64,000 nucleotides of DNA from Trachythela sp. YZ-2020 (taxonomy: Eukaryota > Cnidaria > Anthozoa > Malacalcyonacea > Clavulariidae): NCBI GenBank assembly GCA_016169945.1, contig JADLSH010000393.1, forward strand, positions 5,907,501 to 5,971,500, given 5' to 3'. The translations under genes and the position numbers were made by a program. Numbering within the stretch: the stretch's first letter is position 1; every line of letters starts with the position of its first letter. Positions 21,372 through 32,815 of this stretch are shown piece after piece. The notes beneath the pieces are model-generated. The model was given only the letters and a program-made list of their open reading frames with translations. It searched no databases and was not told where the DNA came from.

Positions 21372-23689
21372 CACGCTTCTGCCGACTATATCTACAAATA
21401 CAATTCATGGGGGGGTGTGACACCCCCCCAAACCCCCCCGTCGATACGGCCCTGGTTCGAGTTAGTGTGGTTCTACTATACATGGAAAAACTTAATTTAA
21501 ACTCAGTTTTCTCAACTGCCAAAAATGCCCGATATTGTGCGCAGGATATCTCAAACGCGAAAAACTCAATTTAGCTTTTAAACCAATATTATAGTCCCCG
21601 AGCCGGGCGATAGCCCGGGCGAGGGTACTAATTCCGCTCGGTTATTGATCACACCCGGAAAAAAGGAAATCCATGGGAGAACGATGAGCCAGCTGGCTCC
21701 AGGTTCGCAGCTCCAGTTTCGCGAACCTGGAGCCAGCTCCAGATTGGCTCGAAACTGGAGCTGGGACGACAAGTTTGTAAACAAAGCGTTTTGGCCGCTT
21801 AACCAGTAATGTAAATGAATTTTTTTTGAAAGACCATTTTTACCTGTCATATTTTCTAGTACGTGACCGAAAATGAGAACTTTATTCCGTTTCATTTGTC
21901 CACAGTAGCTTGTGAAAGTTGACTATTTTTTCTGACGAAGGGGCTGGTCAGCGGCCCGATTGATCGTATAGCTTTTTAAAACCTTATTTTTTTACCTTTA
22001 TAATGGCAAACTGTAAAATTTGATTGATGACCGTTCTAGAGAAAGTATTCAAATATAATGTCAAGCAATAAGCGTACTTCTACATCGCGAAACCGCGATA
22101 AATAACTCTGGCAAAGTCGAGCCATCTATTTCACGCGCGGCCCGCTTGTTTAATTTCACACTTCCGTGAACACACAACTTTGGTATCGGTAAATTTGCGT
22201 TTTGGAGAAATAACCTATTGAACGTTTAATGATATATTATTATTTATTGCACTTTTTTAAAGAGTAAACGATTGAAACATCTTCCATATCTGCAACACAC
22301 AACGCAAACAAGAACGCGAAAAATGGTGTTAAATGCGGCTCAGATTGCCGAACGTCAAATACGTCTAGCATAGTACAAATTGTTTCGCAAAATTTCCTCT
22401 TAATTAAACTCGCCTTTCTGCGATTTTTCAAAAGATGACCCTTCTAGATTAATTGTCATTCTACCATATCCTATAGTATTTAAAATTTTAGGATGTATAT
22501 CCAGCATGAACAACTCACGAGAACACTGGCATTCGTGAACGACATGAGAAATCCACTTTCAAGAGATGTAAATATATTAACGTAATTGACAACCAAAACA
22601 ATCAGTCCATGTGCTTTGGCACGTGATGTCATTTGATAATCTCTGGGGAAAACCCAGTGGAAAAACCCGTCCGTGCACTGTAAAATTATTGCGCATGTGT
22701 TTATCCAGACCTGTTTTCTTGTTTCCCCAAGCAACGTATGAAACAGGTGCTGGAAAGGAGTCTGTGTTTGATAATTAAAAGGTTTTTATCATCAAGGGAT
22801 TTATTTTGTAACAAAGATTATAGTAAATATTGTTTATTGGCTATTGCTGATTGTTCGGAATTAACTTTTGAAATCTTACGAGAATGCGTCCGCCGAGATT
22901 AATTAGGGTATGCTTACTGCTACTAGGGACACCCTAACTTGGGGGGGGGGGGGGGGAATAGGGAGTCGGCCATAGAAAAAAAAGATACTAGATAGATCAG
23001 GGATACTAAATGTCAAAAATTTCCGGGGGAGCGTGCCCCTAACCCCAAGCTATTCAAGACCTATAGAATGACAACGCAAGACCACACAGTTAGGTTCAAA
23101 TTCGTAACTGCTGCTCAAATAGATCTGGCACAATTTGAGCAAGATATTACAACATAGTTACAGCTTGTTCTATCTGTTGCTAGGTATAACTTGAAAATAT
23201 ATTTACCGTAGTAAAAGTCAGCTGGCAATGATCACAAAACGTTTTGCTCACAAAAACGAGATTTTAAGGTTCCATGTACTTTGGATTTTTAGGAGAGGTT
23301 GGGAGGGGGGTCTTATGAAAAAAATATCATTATTTAGGGGTGGGGAAAAGTTTATCATGGGGATGGACCATGCCAAAGATTTAAGAGAGCTCACTAAATT
23401 CCACCCCCCCCCCCCCCTCCCAGATAAGAAATGAACCCCTTAATAGCTTTGGTTATATAGTAGAGTTACCTCGTGAGCACTCTGTTTACGCAATAGGATG
23501 TCCTTTGTTATAGGTTTGCGTAGGCCTGCAGAAACCACTAACGAAACACAAGTCGCACGAAGTGAAAATGGTCTGATAAAATAATCTTGGCTTTTTTTTA
23601 TTATGCTTACCACTCTGAGGTGGACGGACAGCCTTAACAGGTTTTACAACCCAATTGAGAAAGGTTCCGAGGGTTAGTTAGTTAAGGTT

Positions 23690-23775
23690 AGTGCCTTGGG
23701 GTTAGTTTTTAGTGATGGAGGAAAACCGGAGTACCCGAAGAAAAACCCTCGAAGCACAGGAGAGAACCAACCAAT
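23690..23775 (-). repeat. Fragment of a Nin-type SINE core
   Basis: On the minus strand it reads 'GGGTTTTTCTTCGGGTACTC' followed by 'CGGTTTTCCTCC'. This resembles the conserved SINE core known from many metazoans (Nin-DC) and the SINE at 49190-49364. No tRNA-like head is attached. Confidence 0.5.
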
Positions 23776-23909
23776 CTCAACTTACACGAATTAATCAAGC
23801 ACCCTGACATTTGAGTTCATTTCGATTCAGCTAAGACGGCTATATGATCTATTTCAGCATACATGTATGCAAGCTTGTTCCTAAAGTTGTACTAAAATCA
23901 ACTTGTTTA

Positions 23910-24062
23910 CAGTGGCGAAGCCAGCCTGACAATTTGGTCATGCTATGCAAATATTTCCGTGTTCATAGACTGTGAAAACAATCAATTTCTAAAGAAATGA
24001 ATAATGATAATGATTTAAAATTTGCATTGCATGACCAAATTGTCAGGCTGGCTTCGCTACTG
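23910..24062. mobile_element. 153-bp hAT MITE with 8-bp TSD
   Basis: CAGTGGCGAAGCCAGCCTGA faces its complement ending CTACTG (one mismatch). The exact target duplication CTTGTTTA is at 23902-23909 and 24063-24070. It inserted into the unique spacer just outside the right arm of the inverted duplication. Confidence 0.9.
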
Positions 24063-25659
24063 CTTGTTTACTTGATACGGTTTTCCCCAGAGATTATCAA
24101 ATGACATCACGTGCCAAAGCACATGGACTGATTGTTTTGGTTGTCAATTACGTTAATATATTACATCTATTGAAAGTGGATTTCTCATGTCGGTCACGAA
24201 TGCCAGTGTTCTCGTGAGTTGTTCATGCTGGATATACATCCTAAAATTTTAAATACTATAGGATATGGTAGAATGACAATTAATCTAGAAGGGTCATCTT
24301 TTGAAAAATCGCAGAAAGGCGAGTTTAATTAAGAGGAAATTTTGCGAAACAATTTGTACTATGCTAGACGTATTTGACGTTCGGCAATCTGAGCCGCATT
24401 TAACACCATTTTTCGCGTTCTTGTTTGCGTTGTGTGTTGCAGATATGGAAGATGTTTCGATCGTTTACTCTTTAAAAAAGTGCAATAAATAATAATATAT
24501 CATTAAACGTTCAATAGGTTATTTCTCCAAAACGCAAATTTACCGATACCAAAGTTGTGTGTTCACGGAAGTGTGAAATTAAACAAGCGGGCCGCGCGTG
24601 AAATAGATGGCTCGACTTTGCCAGAGTTATTTATCGCGGTTTCGCGATGTAGAAGTACGCTTATTGCTTGACATTATATTTGAATACTTTCTCTAGAACG
24701 GTCATCAATCAAATTTTACAGTTTGCCATTATAAAGGTAAAAAAATAAGGTTTTAAAAGCTATACGATCAATCGGGCCGCTGACCAGCCCTTCGTCAGAA
24801 AAAATAGTCAACTTTCACAAGCTACTGTGGACAAATGAAACGGAATAAAGTTCTCATTTTCGGTCACGTACTAGAAAATATGACAGGTAAAAATGGTCTT
24901 TCAAAAAAAATTCATTTACATTACTGGTTAAGCGGCCAAAACGCTTTGTTTACAAACTTGTCGTCCCAGCTCCAGTTTCGAGCCAATCTGGAGCTGGCTC
25001 CAGGTTCGCGAAACTGGAGCTGCGAACCTGGAGCCAGCTGGCTCATCGTTCTCCCATGGATTTCCTTTTTTCCGGGTGTGATCAATAACCGAGCGGAATT
25101 AGTACCCTCGCCCGGGCTATCGCCCGGCTCGGGGACTATAATATTGGTTTAAAAGCTAAATTGAGTTTTTCGCGTTTGAGATATCCTGCGCACAATATCG
25201 GGCATTTTTGGCAGTTGAGAAAACTGAGTTTAAATTAAGTTTTTCCATGTATAGTAGAACCACACTAACTCGAACCAGGGCCGTATCGACGGGGGGGTTT
25301 GGGGGGGTGTCACACCCCCCCATGAATTGTATTTGTAGATATAGTCGGCAGAAGCGTGATTTGAGTCGGCACAAAACAATACAAGTCGGGACAAATGAAG
25401 TCGGAGCAAAAAAAGTCACACGTTAATTGTGTGAAAAAGGAAATTTCCTTGAAAGTGGAAACCCTGCAAAGCACAAAAGTCAAAACACATTTGATTTGAA
25501 ACTAATTAAACGGGCTGTGCAGGCTGAATGCAGGTGTTATTGCAGTCTTCCACTTCCCAGGAAATTCTGGGAAAGCTATTGAAACCTTTTTGGAAAGCTT
25601 ACTTTGTTGTTAAAATAAGCATTAAATTTCTTATTTTTCCACGTACCGCCATGTCAATA

Positions 25660-25796
25660 GACTCTTTCGATAATTACGTCATTTGGCCTGGGAGCCTCAC
25701 TCCCACGAAGAGTGGGCCAATCACGTTTCGTCTTGATGCACGAAAGCGAGGATCCCAGGCCAAATAGGCGGATGTGACGTAATTATCGAAAGAGTG
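25660..25796. mobile_element. TA-flanked MITE, copy 2 (sister at 9382)
   Basis: GACTCTTTCGATAATTACGT faces ACGTAATTATCGAAAGAGTG with TA at 25658-25659 and 25797-25798. The inner 'cctgggagcctc' and 'cccaggccaaata' match the copy at 9382-9521. Confidence 0.8.
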
Positions 25797-26046
25797 TATT
25801 CAGCTGGTCTTTGCGACGCAGTAGTACTACTGTCTACCACTACTGATAGATACTATTTATTTACTTCTTACCATAGAGTAAGGATACTCTATGCTATTAC
25901 TATTACTATTATAGCATTTTGCAACCTGTTGCATTCTACTATTATGACAGCCGCTGACCAATGCTCCGAATTTAAAAATAGAAGTAGAAACGTTGAAACA
26001 AAAAATGTCACTGAGGGAAGATTAATAATTAAATAAATAGTAAATA

Positions 26047-26336
26047 CACGAATCGCGAAATTCGGGCAAAAATCGGGCAAAAATAGCAGTTAAAGAAAAA
26101 CATGTAGCTGTGACTGGATGATTTAAAATATGCGTATTAAAGTATTCAAATGTTCAGTCATGCATTCGTGATTACATATCACAACAATAAAAACACGAAT
26201 GCATGACTGAACATTTGAATACTTTAATACGCATATTTTAAATCATCCAGTCACAGCTACATGTTTTTCTTTAACTGCGATTTTTGTCCGACTCAGAACG
26301 CGTCATTTGGATGCGCGCCGAATTTCGCGATTCGTG
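26047..26336. mobile_element. 290-bp foldback element with TA target
   Basis: CACGAATCGCGAAATTCGG is mirrored by CCGAATTTCGCGATTCGTG, with TA outside. The inner arms (about 26087-26175 and 26192-26278) are apparently perfect over about 85 nt around a short loop. Between inner and outer arms the right side has about 30 nt of unpaired sequence. Confidence 0.8.
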
Positions 26337-26509
26337 TATAGTTAAATACAATATTTTCACCAACGAAAAAGGAAATTTAGATTTAGGCAGTGGAAGCATT
26401 GGTGTTATACCACGTGTTATGCAAATGCGAACTTCAAAATGGCGTCGTTTTGAATGACTTTAACTTAATTTAATTCCAATTTGCATATCTTCGATTATAT
26501 ATTATAACT

Positions 26510-28743
26510 ATGAAATGCAGGAAATGTAATTCCGACGTCTTGGAATCATTTCGCTTTTGTCATCTTTGTGGAACTGTAATTTATGTGGAATTACACAAAA
26601 CAAATGGATCGAATGTTTCGGATTCTACGAGTAGCCATGCAGCCCATGCTGTTTCGAATTCACAGCCTCCGCCAGTAACTCCTATACTTTCCTTTGATGA
26701 ATTTCGGAAAAGAAAATCGAACGAAAGAGTACAGCATGCGGAGAAAAAGAAACAACAAAAGCCCCCAAAGGAAGTTCTTATTGGAATAGGGATAATGACT
26801 TTAACGAAAGGAGAATTAAAACCCATGAAAGGTACATGCAAGATGGTCCGAGTTCCTGCAACCATTCGTAAGTTAGATCTTCTTAAGGTGTCATACGAAA
26901 AACACTGTGCACATGATCGTAATTTCGATAAAGAAGCAAATTATACACTAGTTTACCCAGATGGCACAGAAATTTTGACCCTTCCTGACCATCATAATCG
27001 TATATTTCAATTGGATGAGTATCAGAAAGATGTTGGCAAAGCATTCAATCGCATCACATTGTTCCTTTGAAACTAAGTGACCAGGAACTTTATAACCAGT
27101 TACAGCTGGACAGTAGCAATGACACTGAAGGTGAATCAGGACCAGGGGAGGAAAGCCACATTAGACAGATGTCTGTGATTGAATCATTTGCTCATGCAAG
27201 TTCTTCCACACAAACAAACAGTTCCTCACTGCAATTAGTGCAAAGCTCTAGCAAGACATCAACATTGACATCACATGATTCAATTGTTGTTGATGACCAT
27301 GACCAAAGTATTAATGTATCTGAAGAGAATGGTTCAAGCTCACAGGTAGTGAATGCATTACCTTCTGAAACAGCAAGATTTTCTAGAGGTTTTCAAAGCT
27401 TGAAAGAAATGTTCCCCACTAAGAATGACAGTGAATTGAGGCAAGCAGTTGATGTAACTGGATCTGTGGAAGGGGCAATTAACTTGCTTGTAGAAGTTCA
27501 AGACAGATCAGTGAATGACTTGTATGGGTCGTTATTGAGTGAAGAATGTGAAGATGACGTTGACACTTACCACGATGAGGATGAGCCATTACATCAATCA
27601 AAAACATTGTATACAGTGAATGAAAAGCTTACTGAAAAGCTTAAAAGCTGGAAAGAACTTAATATGAATAGCTCAGGTAACTTAAGAATGAAAGTTAGAA
27701 GGCAGCATGTTTGGGAAGACTCACTTACCAAGCTAGGAAGAGCAAAGGAGGATGTGTGCAAACCAATCAAGGTCCAATTCATTGGGGAGCCCGCTGTAGA
27801 TCAAGGTGGGCCATCACGAGAATATTTTGGGTTGGTAAACTCTGCTGCTCAAAGAAAGTTGATGTCACAATACATTTTTAGACACAATATCTCAGCCTTA
27901 CAAGGAAGAGAATATTATGCTTTTGGGCAGCTTACTGCTCTTGGCTTACTACAAGGATCTCCAGGCCCTAGATGTTTTTCTAAGACTACAGTTGATTATA
28001 TTTTGACAGGAAATGTTGAAGACCTTGTGCCATCTATTGATGAAATCCCAAATCATGACATAAAGACCAGTCTCGCTGAGTTGGAGAAACAGTCAAATGC
28101 CGATGAATTCCGAGAAAAGGCAACCTTTGAAAGTGGTTTCCGATTTGAAGCTGGTTACACCAAGCCATTTGTCACAATGTCCGACAAAGAGGAATTTCTT
28201 AGATGCATTGCCCTTCACTACACTGTGCTTGTGTCATTGAGTGAGCTTAACCAGTTTATTGATGGTCTCAAGACTTGCAATATTCTGCAGCTAGTCCGAG
28301 AAGATCCAGATATGTTCAGAAGTTTATTTGAAGTGTCAAACACAAAGCTAACAGCTGAGGATATCGACTCCATTTTCGATCCAAAATTCAGCCCTGTTGG
28401 TAGCAACAAATTTGCCATTGAACAAAACCTTATTTTCAATTTTAATCAGTATCTTGAAGATGTTGAGAATGGTAGAGTTGTTAGCCAAGTTGAAGATAGA
28501 GAAGTTACACTTAACCTGAATCAAATTCTGGAATTTGCAACTGGCACAAGATGTACCTGCAGTTGGATTCTCTCCTCGTCCAACCATAGAGTTCTTGCAT
28601 AATTTGGATACTCCAAGGAAGATCAGCACAAACACTTGTGCTAATGTTCTCAAATTTCCAGTAAGTGAGTTATGTGATCAAAAGAAATTTAGTGAGGAAT
28701 TTACTTTTTGTTTGTTGAACTCACCTGGATTTCAGTTACTTTG
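26510..28743 (+). pseudogene. Zinc-ribbon / CUE / HECT ubiquitin-ligase-like gene, two frameshifts
   Basis: Segment 1 (26510-27067) starts MKCRKCNSDVLESFRFCHLC, a zinc ribbon, followed by a conserved region with the signature YPDGTEILTLP and KAFNRITLFL. The frame then changes at about 27067 (tcctttgaaac) into segment 2. Segment 2 has an acidic Ser-rich linker, a CUE-like ubiquitin-binding motif (LKEMFPTKNDSELRQAVDV) and a HECT domain beginning GEPAVDQGGPSREYFG. A second shift at about 28550 moves into a frame with DVPAVGFSPRPTIEFLHNLD and the catalytic Cys region NTCANVLKFP, ending SPGFQLL. HECT enzymes transfer ubiquitin through that Cys. The gene resembles the expanded G2E3-like HECT genes of cnidarians. 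It has no introns and faces an integrase-like gene, so it may be mobile-element cargo; this is inferred. Confidence 0.78.
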
Positions 28744-28875
28744 ATATTGCATTGTGTTTAGTAGGCAATCTGAGAACTGAGTGCTAGTAGAGGACTGGAC
28801 TAGTTATCAAATTAGAAATTACTTAGTATGGCATAAAATGCTCTAAATTATGTTTCATGCAGTAGCTACACAGTG

Positions 28876-29168
28876 CAGAGATGGATTTACAGGGGGTGTG
28901 CACCCCTCCTACCTTGGCCAAGGGAGGTGCAGGAGGGGTGCAAATTCCATATCAAATCTGAATTTTGGATTTGACAGGGCATTTATCAAACAATATAATA
29001 TCGGGCCATTGATGGGCATTTTTGACCATCTAATTAAAAAAAAAATTCTGACAAGATAACTCCCATGACCCTATAGGGGGTCCTCAGTGGCGATTCACCC
29101 TTCCTTTGGCTTCATGACCAAAACCCGCTTAGCACCCCCCCTATCAAATCAAGCTGGATCCATCCCTG
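28876..29168. mobile_element. 293-bp hAT MITE with 8-bp TSD
   Basis: CAGAGATGGATTTAC at the left and GATCCATCCCTG at the right are imperfect inverted ends, with GGGGGTGTGCACCCC and GCACCCCCCC inside. ACACAGTG is repeated exactly at 28868-28875 and 29169-29176. Confidence 0.85.
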
Positions 29169-29734
29169 ACACAGTGTATTTTTGGCATAACAGGAAATAT
29201 GGAACTGTATTTTTATGTTGACTTGTTGCTAGTTCCAGTCCTTTTACTTGCAATCGTATCATAATAATTACTTGGGAACTTTGGTATGTTCTCTTGATGT
29301 TCAGAATTGTTAATAGTTGTGTTTCATAGTTGTGCATGCTTAAATTAGTATTTATGCAATCAAAAGTGTATATAATTTAGTTCCCTTTGGGAGAAAGTGA
29401 TACGAGAACTGGGTCAAAAGGCATTAATATGGCATGGGGGAAGTGACAATTTAGTGACCCTTCTGATAACAACATTATATAAACCTACAAATGCACAATA
29501 GACAATAATGTTAATGATACATGTACTTTATATTACTTACAGTTACATTTATATTTCTGAGGATCTTAGAAGATTATTGAAGATTATTTTTTCATAAATT
29601 TCAACATATTTTTTGAATTTATAGACATCTTTCACAGATCGTTTTGGGATATTTACAATACCCATCAGATATATGCATACAGAGCAATATACTGGTAAAA
29701 AATGACACTGTAGCCACATATGCTAATGTCTTAC

Positions 29735-29835
29735 AATAAAACCTCCCTTTCTAATAAGTCCCGCCCACTCAAATGTGCCTGAAATAGATAAAAGCTCCCC
29801 CCAGGAGGGGATAAATAGAGGATTTACGGTATGTG
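29735..29835 (-). repeat. Fragment of a 'CCGTAAATCCTCTATTTATCCC' dispersed repeat
   Basis: On the minus strand the sequence runs from 'accgtaaatcctctatttat' through 'ggggggagcttttatc' to 'gggcgggacttattagaaag'. The alternating GGGG/CTTAT(T/C) blocks are typical of a dispersed repeat in marine invertebrates as I recall it. Its other end was not found. Confidence 0.35.
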
Positions 29836-29841
29836 TGTTTA

Positions 29842-30992
29842 TTATTGAGCAACTCTTAATAGTCTATGGTATAGTGCAACTGCATCTCTCCAAGAATTTG
29901 GCTCAGCAATACCAATCATTTGATTGGCATAAGATAGGTACTCTTTGTAAATCAGTGATTCATTTGAATCATCAGATGGATGAAGTTCATTGTCAATTTC
30001 TTCTAGATCCTCGGGTTGTATTGGTGTTTGTAGTCTATAGTACCAACACTATCTGGTAAAAAGTACAGAGTGTTGGGGATCCCTGAAGCAGTATGGTGTC
30101 GAGACTTACGAATGTAGTGATTGTTCCATTCATCCCTTACTTCATCTAATTCTTTCTGTATAATCTTACTGAAACAAAACCAAATGCACTCCATATGCAT
30201 TCTGTTGCTAGTATCAAGATTTCCTGCATCAATCATGTCCTTGAAAAAGTTAATCCACCATGAACTCCATGACCGCCTTAGGTAGGCCCACCAAGCTTCA
30301 ATGCGTTGATTGCTATGTGAAGAACCAAAACGGTGAGCTTTTAAGCCAGCAAATGAATCAGTACCATTTCTTCTGAGGAAGCACTGACCTGTGGACATAA
30401 TTCCATTTTCAGTACCTCGATCTGTTCGAAGAATTGATGGGCAACCACCAGCTTCAATTACAGCATCCCTAAATAACTTTCCAATTATTTTAGGATCATT
30501 GTTACTCATTTCAAGTTTCAGCCATATGACACGCCGACTAAACCCATCAATACAGCCATGTATAGGTAATCCATAAGGTTTAAGCTTGTCATATCCGTCG
30601 GCGTGCCAACAGTAATTTGGCCCTGGATTGGTGTAATTTCTTCTTTTCAGCCTGTGGGCTTGTCTAAGCCTGGTTCCTTCTGGGTCCATTTCTCTCAACA
30701 GGACTTCTACCGCAGATCGTGATACATTTATTCCATACTTTACATGTAGTTTTCGCCACATTGCTCGGTAACCAAGTAGGTTTCCAGCTCCTTCGAGTTC
30801 CTTGCTAATGTGCTCTCGAAGAACAGCTTCATTTATCTCACAATTTCGTCGAGTTAAACCATATTGTTTCAAACGATTCAAAAGAGTCCTTTTTGACATC
30901 TTTATATCGTGATATTTATCCAGAAAATCCAATATCGTGTTGTACTCGTACTTTCTGGAAAAGTAATACCTAATTGCTTCCTCTTCATCCAT
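29842..30992 (-). pseudogene. DDE integrase-like transposase, one frameshift near the C-terminus
   Basis: Starting at ATG 30992, the protein has an N-terminal helix-turn-helix region (ILDFLDKYHDIKMSKRTLLN then RLKQYGL). A retroviral-integrase-type core follows with all three acidic residues: D in CWHADGYDKL, D in LRTDRGTEN and E in NQRIEAWWAYLRR. The frame stops at 30003, but the adjacent frame continues with QPEDLEEIDNELHPSDDSNE and YANQMIGIAEPNSWRDAVAL to a TAA at 29842-29844. One indel at about 30025-30045 therefore breaks an otherwise complete gene of roughly 390 codons. The core resembles the rve-like proteins of animals with 'IHGCIDGFSRRV'; an IS3EU-type DNA transposon is a possible home. 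It converges on the HECT gene. Confidence 0.78.
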
Positions 30993-31192
30993 ATATTAAG
31001 CTGAAAAACTGCGCCACATGTCTGTACTGTATCGAATATAAACAATATTTACTACGGTATTTTCCCGCTTCTTCCAAACCCCTCAATGGGCCACATTCAA
31101 GGGGGCGGAGAATTTTGCAACATAAAAATGTGTCCTACAAATTGTGTTTTGCCTTTTGGCTTGTGCGTGTGCTTTGCTATTAAATTCCAAGT

Positions 31193-31590
31193 CGATGTTT
31201 TGCTATTACAAATGTGTTTTGCTATCCCAAATGTGTTTTGCTATTCCAAATGTGATGTGCGATGTCAAATGTGTTTTGCTATTCCAAATGTGTTTTGCGA
31301 TGTCAAATGTGTTTTGCTATTCCAAATGTGATGTGCGATGTCAAATGTGTTTTGCTATTCCAAATGTGTTTTGCGATGTCAAATGTGTTTTACTATTCCA
31401 AATGTGTTTTGCGATGTCAAATGTGTTTTGCTATTCCAAATGTGTTTTGCGATGTCAAATGTGTTTTGCTATTCCAAATGTGTTTTGCGATGCCAAATGT
31501 GTTTTGCTATTCCAAATGTGTTTTGATTTTTAAAATGTGTTTTGACTTTTTGAAATGTGTTTTGCTGATGTAAAAATATGTCCAAAAAAC
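31193..31590. repeat. Minisatellite of 19-bp units in 38-bp dimers
   Basis: Alternating units 'caaatgtgttttgctattc' and 'caaatgtgttttgcgatgt' repeat about twenty times, with variants such as 'caaatgtgatgtgcgatgt'. Two unit types alternating give a 38-bp higher-order unit. Open frames of 60-130 codons across it (FAIPNVFCDVKCVLL-like) are a consequence of 19-bp periodicity, not genes. Confidence 0.9.
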
Positions 31591-32490
31591 TGCTAAATGT
31601 GTTTGAAGATCGTTAAATGCGTTTTGTTTGTCTTGTTTTGTGTTTTGCACTTATGGGCCACCGTACCATTGTCAACACATGTAATTTGGCAATAAAGCCG
31701 AATAAGAAACTGAGGAGTTCCCAGTAAAATGACCACAAGTTTTCGAAGAACGTCTGATATATAGTTTGTATTTTAGTTTTAATAAGTAACATTATATAAT
31801 TTTCAATTCATATAACTCAATCTTTATGCTACACTATTTTTTATGTTTCCTGGCATAGAGAAGCATGGGTCTATGAGAGGAAAAGCGTTTAGACAGGTGT
31901 CCCAGGAAAGCTGTCCCGTCGTAATATCGCCTGATAATTCCTAGGAATTTCCCCGAAATTCCTGTGACACCGGTTTTACACCCAAAATATCAGCCATATG
32001 GGGTGTGCTATTACAACGGCAGTTATATTACATGCTTGAAATATTGCTGTATGTGGCATAGATACATTAATTTTCTCTTCCTGCAGTTAAATTAACAATT
32101 AGCTAGCTAAATTTAATGATCTAATGCAATTCTAATGGCCATAACTTGCCGATCTAGTCGTGTGAATAAATAGCGCCACAAAAAGTTGAGTTCGAAGTTA
32201 TATAGAGGGAATTATATGTTAATTAAATTATTAATTATATACCTTCTGTAATAAGAGGCAAATACTGCAATTTCATTGGTTCTGAGGGAGTCCGATTAAT
32301 CCATTAATTGCACCTATTCGTTCTATTACTATTATTAATAAAAGCTAAACTATATCAGATATCAAAACTATCGTTCTTCGAAAATTTGTGGTTGTCATTT
32401 TACCGGGAACTGCTTTCTTATTTTTTCAACTTTATTGACAAATTACATGTGTTGACAAGGATCCAGCAAACAACGATTTCGATTAAATTT
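31591..32490. other. Non-coding, no gene seen
   Basis: AT-rich sequence with degenerate tail units of the minisatellite to about 31650. Nothing else recognisable. Confidence 0.5.
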
Positions 32491-32492
32491 CC

Positions 32493-32578
32493 CCATTTCA
32501 GCGTTTTATCCCCATTTCAGCGTTTTATCCCCATTTCAGCGTTTTATCCCCAATTCAGTGTTTTATCCCCAATTTAGT
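32493..32578. repeat. 20-bp tandem repeat (about 4.5 units)
   Basis: The unit 'ccccatttcagcgttttatc' is repeated four times with two diverged terminal units (ccaattcagtg, ccaatttag). Confidence 0.85.
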
Positions 32579-32607
32579 TTCCGCTTTCAGTTCCCGTTTC
32601 CGCGATT

Positions 32608-32705
32608 CAGAGGACCTAGTGTTGCATTTTTCGTCACCGTTCCTGGTTAGGTCTTAAATTGTGTATATATCTACTCACTTGGATTATCCACCAAACCCAG
32701 TATTC
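32608..32705 (+). repeat. SINE copy lacking its tRNA head
   Basis: From 'cagaggacctagtgttgcat' to 'cccagtatt' this matches 32882-32977 almost exactly (a G/A difference in 'cctggttagg/cctgattagg'). It begins at the 3' end of the tRNA-like acceptor arm, so the copy is 5'-truncated. Confidence 0.75.
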
Positions 32706-32815
32706 TAGTTCAACCAAGTGAAGTGCAAAAAAAAAATCTTTGAAGTTTACCTTATCACAACCCGCACAACCGATCACCTATATATACAGAACTTACGGTT
32801 ACAGCTCAGCAACTG

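Larger units (their letters stand above)
17991..21454. mobile_element. hAT-type element (CAGGGCCGTA ends) hosting a LINE
   Basis: The ends are CAGGGCCGTA at 17991 and TACGGCCCTG ending 21454, flanked by the exact 8-bp repeat GTTCGAGT (17983-17990 and 21455-21462). The left interior has 'tgtgtcgacggggggg' blocks and 'tgccgacttgtattgttttg' repeats. Most of the length is a later LINE insertion (about 18376-21371). No hAT transposase is present. Its left target copy abuts the palindrome, so two elements landed at the same subterminal motif of the older host element. Confidence 0.85.
22655..24078. other. Unique spacer between inverted arms
   Basis: The spacer contains long G/C homopolymers (near 22939 and 23403), a SINE-core fragment (23690-23775) and an hAT MITE (23910-24062). 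No coding sequence is supported. Confidence 0.6.
21372..25417. repeat. Large inverted duplication, about 1.3-kb arms with 1.4-kb spacer
   Basis: The left arm (21372-22654, plus the host piece 18290-18345 beyond the LINE) is matched in inverse orientation by 24079-25417. The arms include the right end of the hAT-type element, the TTCTACTATA end next to it, and about 1.2 kb of flank. I saw only a few single-base or indel differences by eye, for example 'agctttttaaaacc' versus 'agcttttaaaacc'. Frames of 63 and 105 codons in the arms are identical in both but look unlike known proteins. Confidence 0.85.
28744..29841. other. Interval between the two convergent genes
   Basis: Without the 293-bp MITE (28876-29168) the two stop codons would be about 800 bp apart. 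The rest is AT-rich and holds a repeat fragment near 29740-29835; I see no further gene. Confidence 0.6.

Noticed and set aside
21578..25152. Identical 105- and 63-codon frames in the two inverted arms
   Set aside because: Identity is explained by the recent inverted duplication; the sequences contain internal palindromes and no known domain.
27067..27070. Programmed -1 frameshift between the two parts of the HECT gene
   Set aside because: No canonical slippery heptamer, and other genes in the window have similar one-base breaks, so an indel is more likely.
31086..31573. Cys-rich 80-130 codon frames
   Set aside because: They are translations of a 19-bp minisatellite in several frames.
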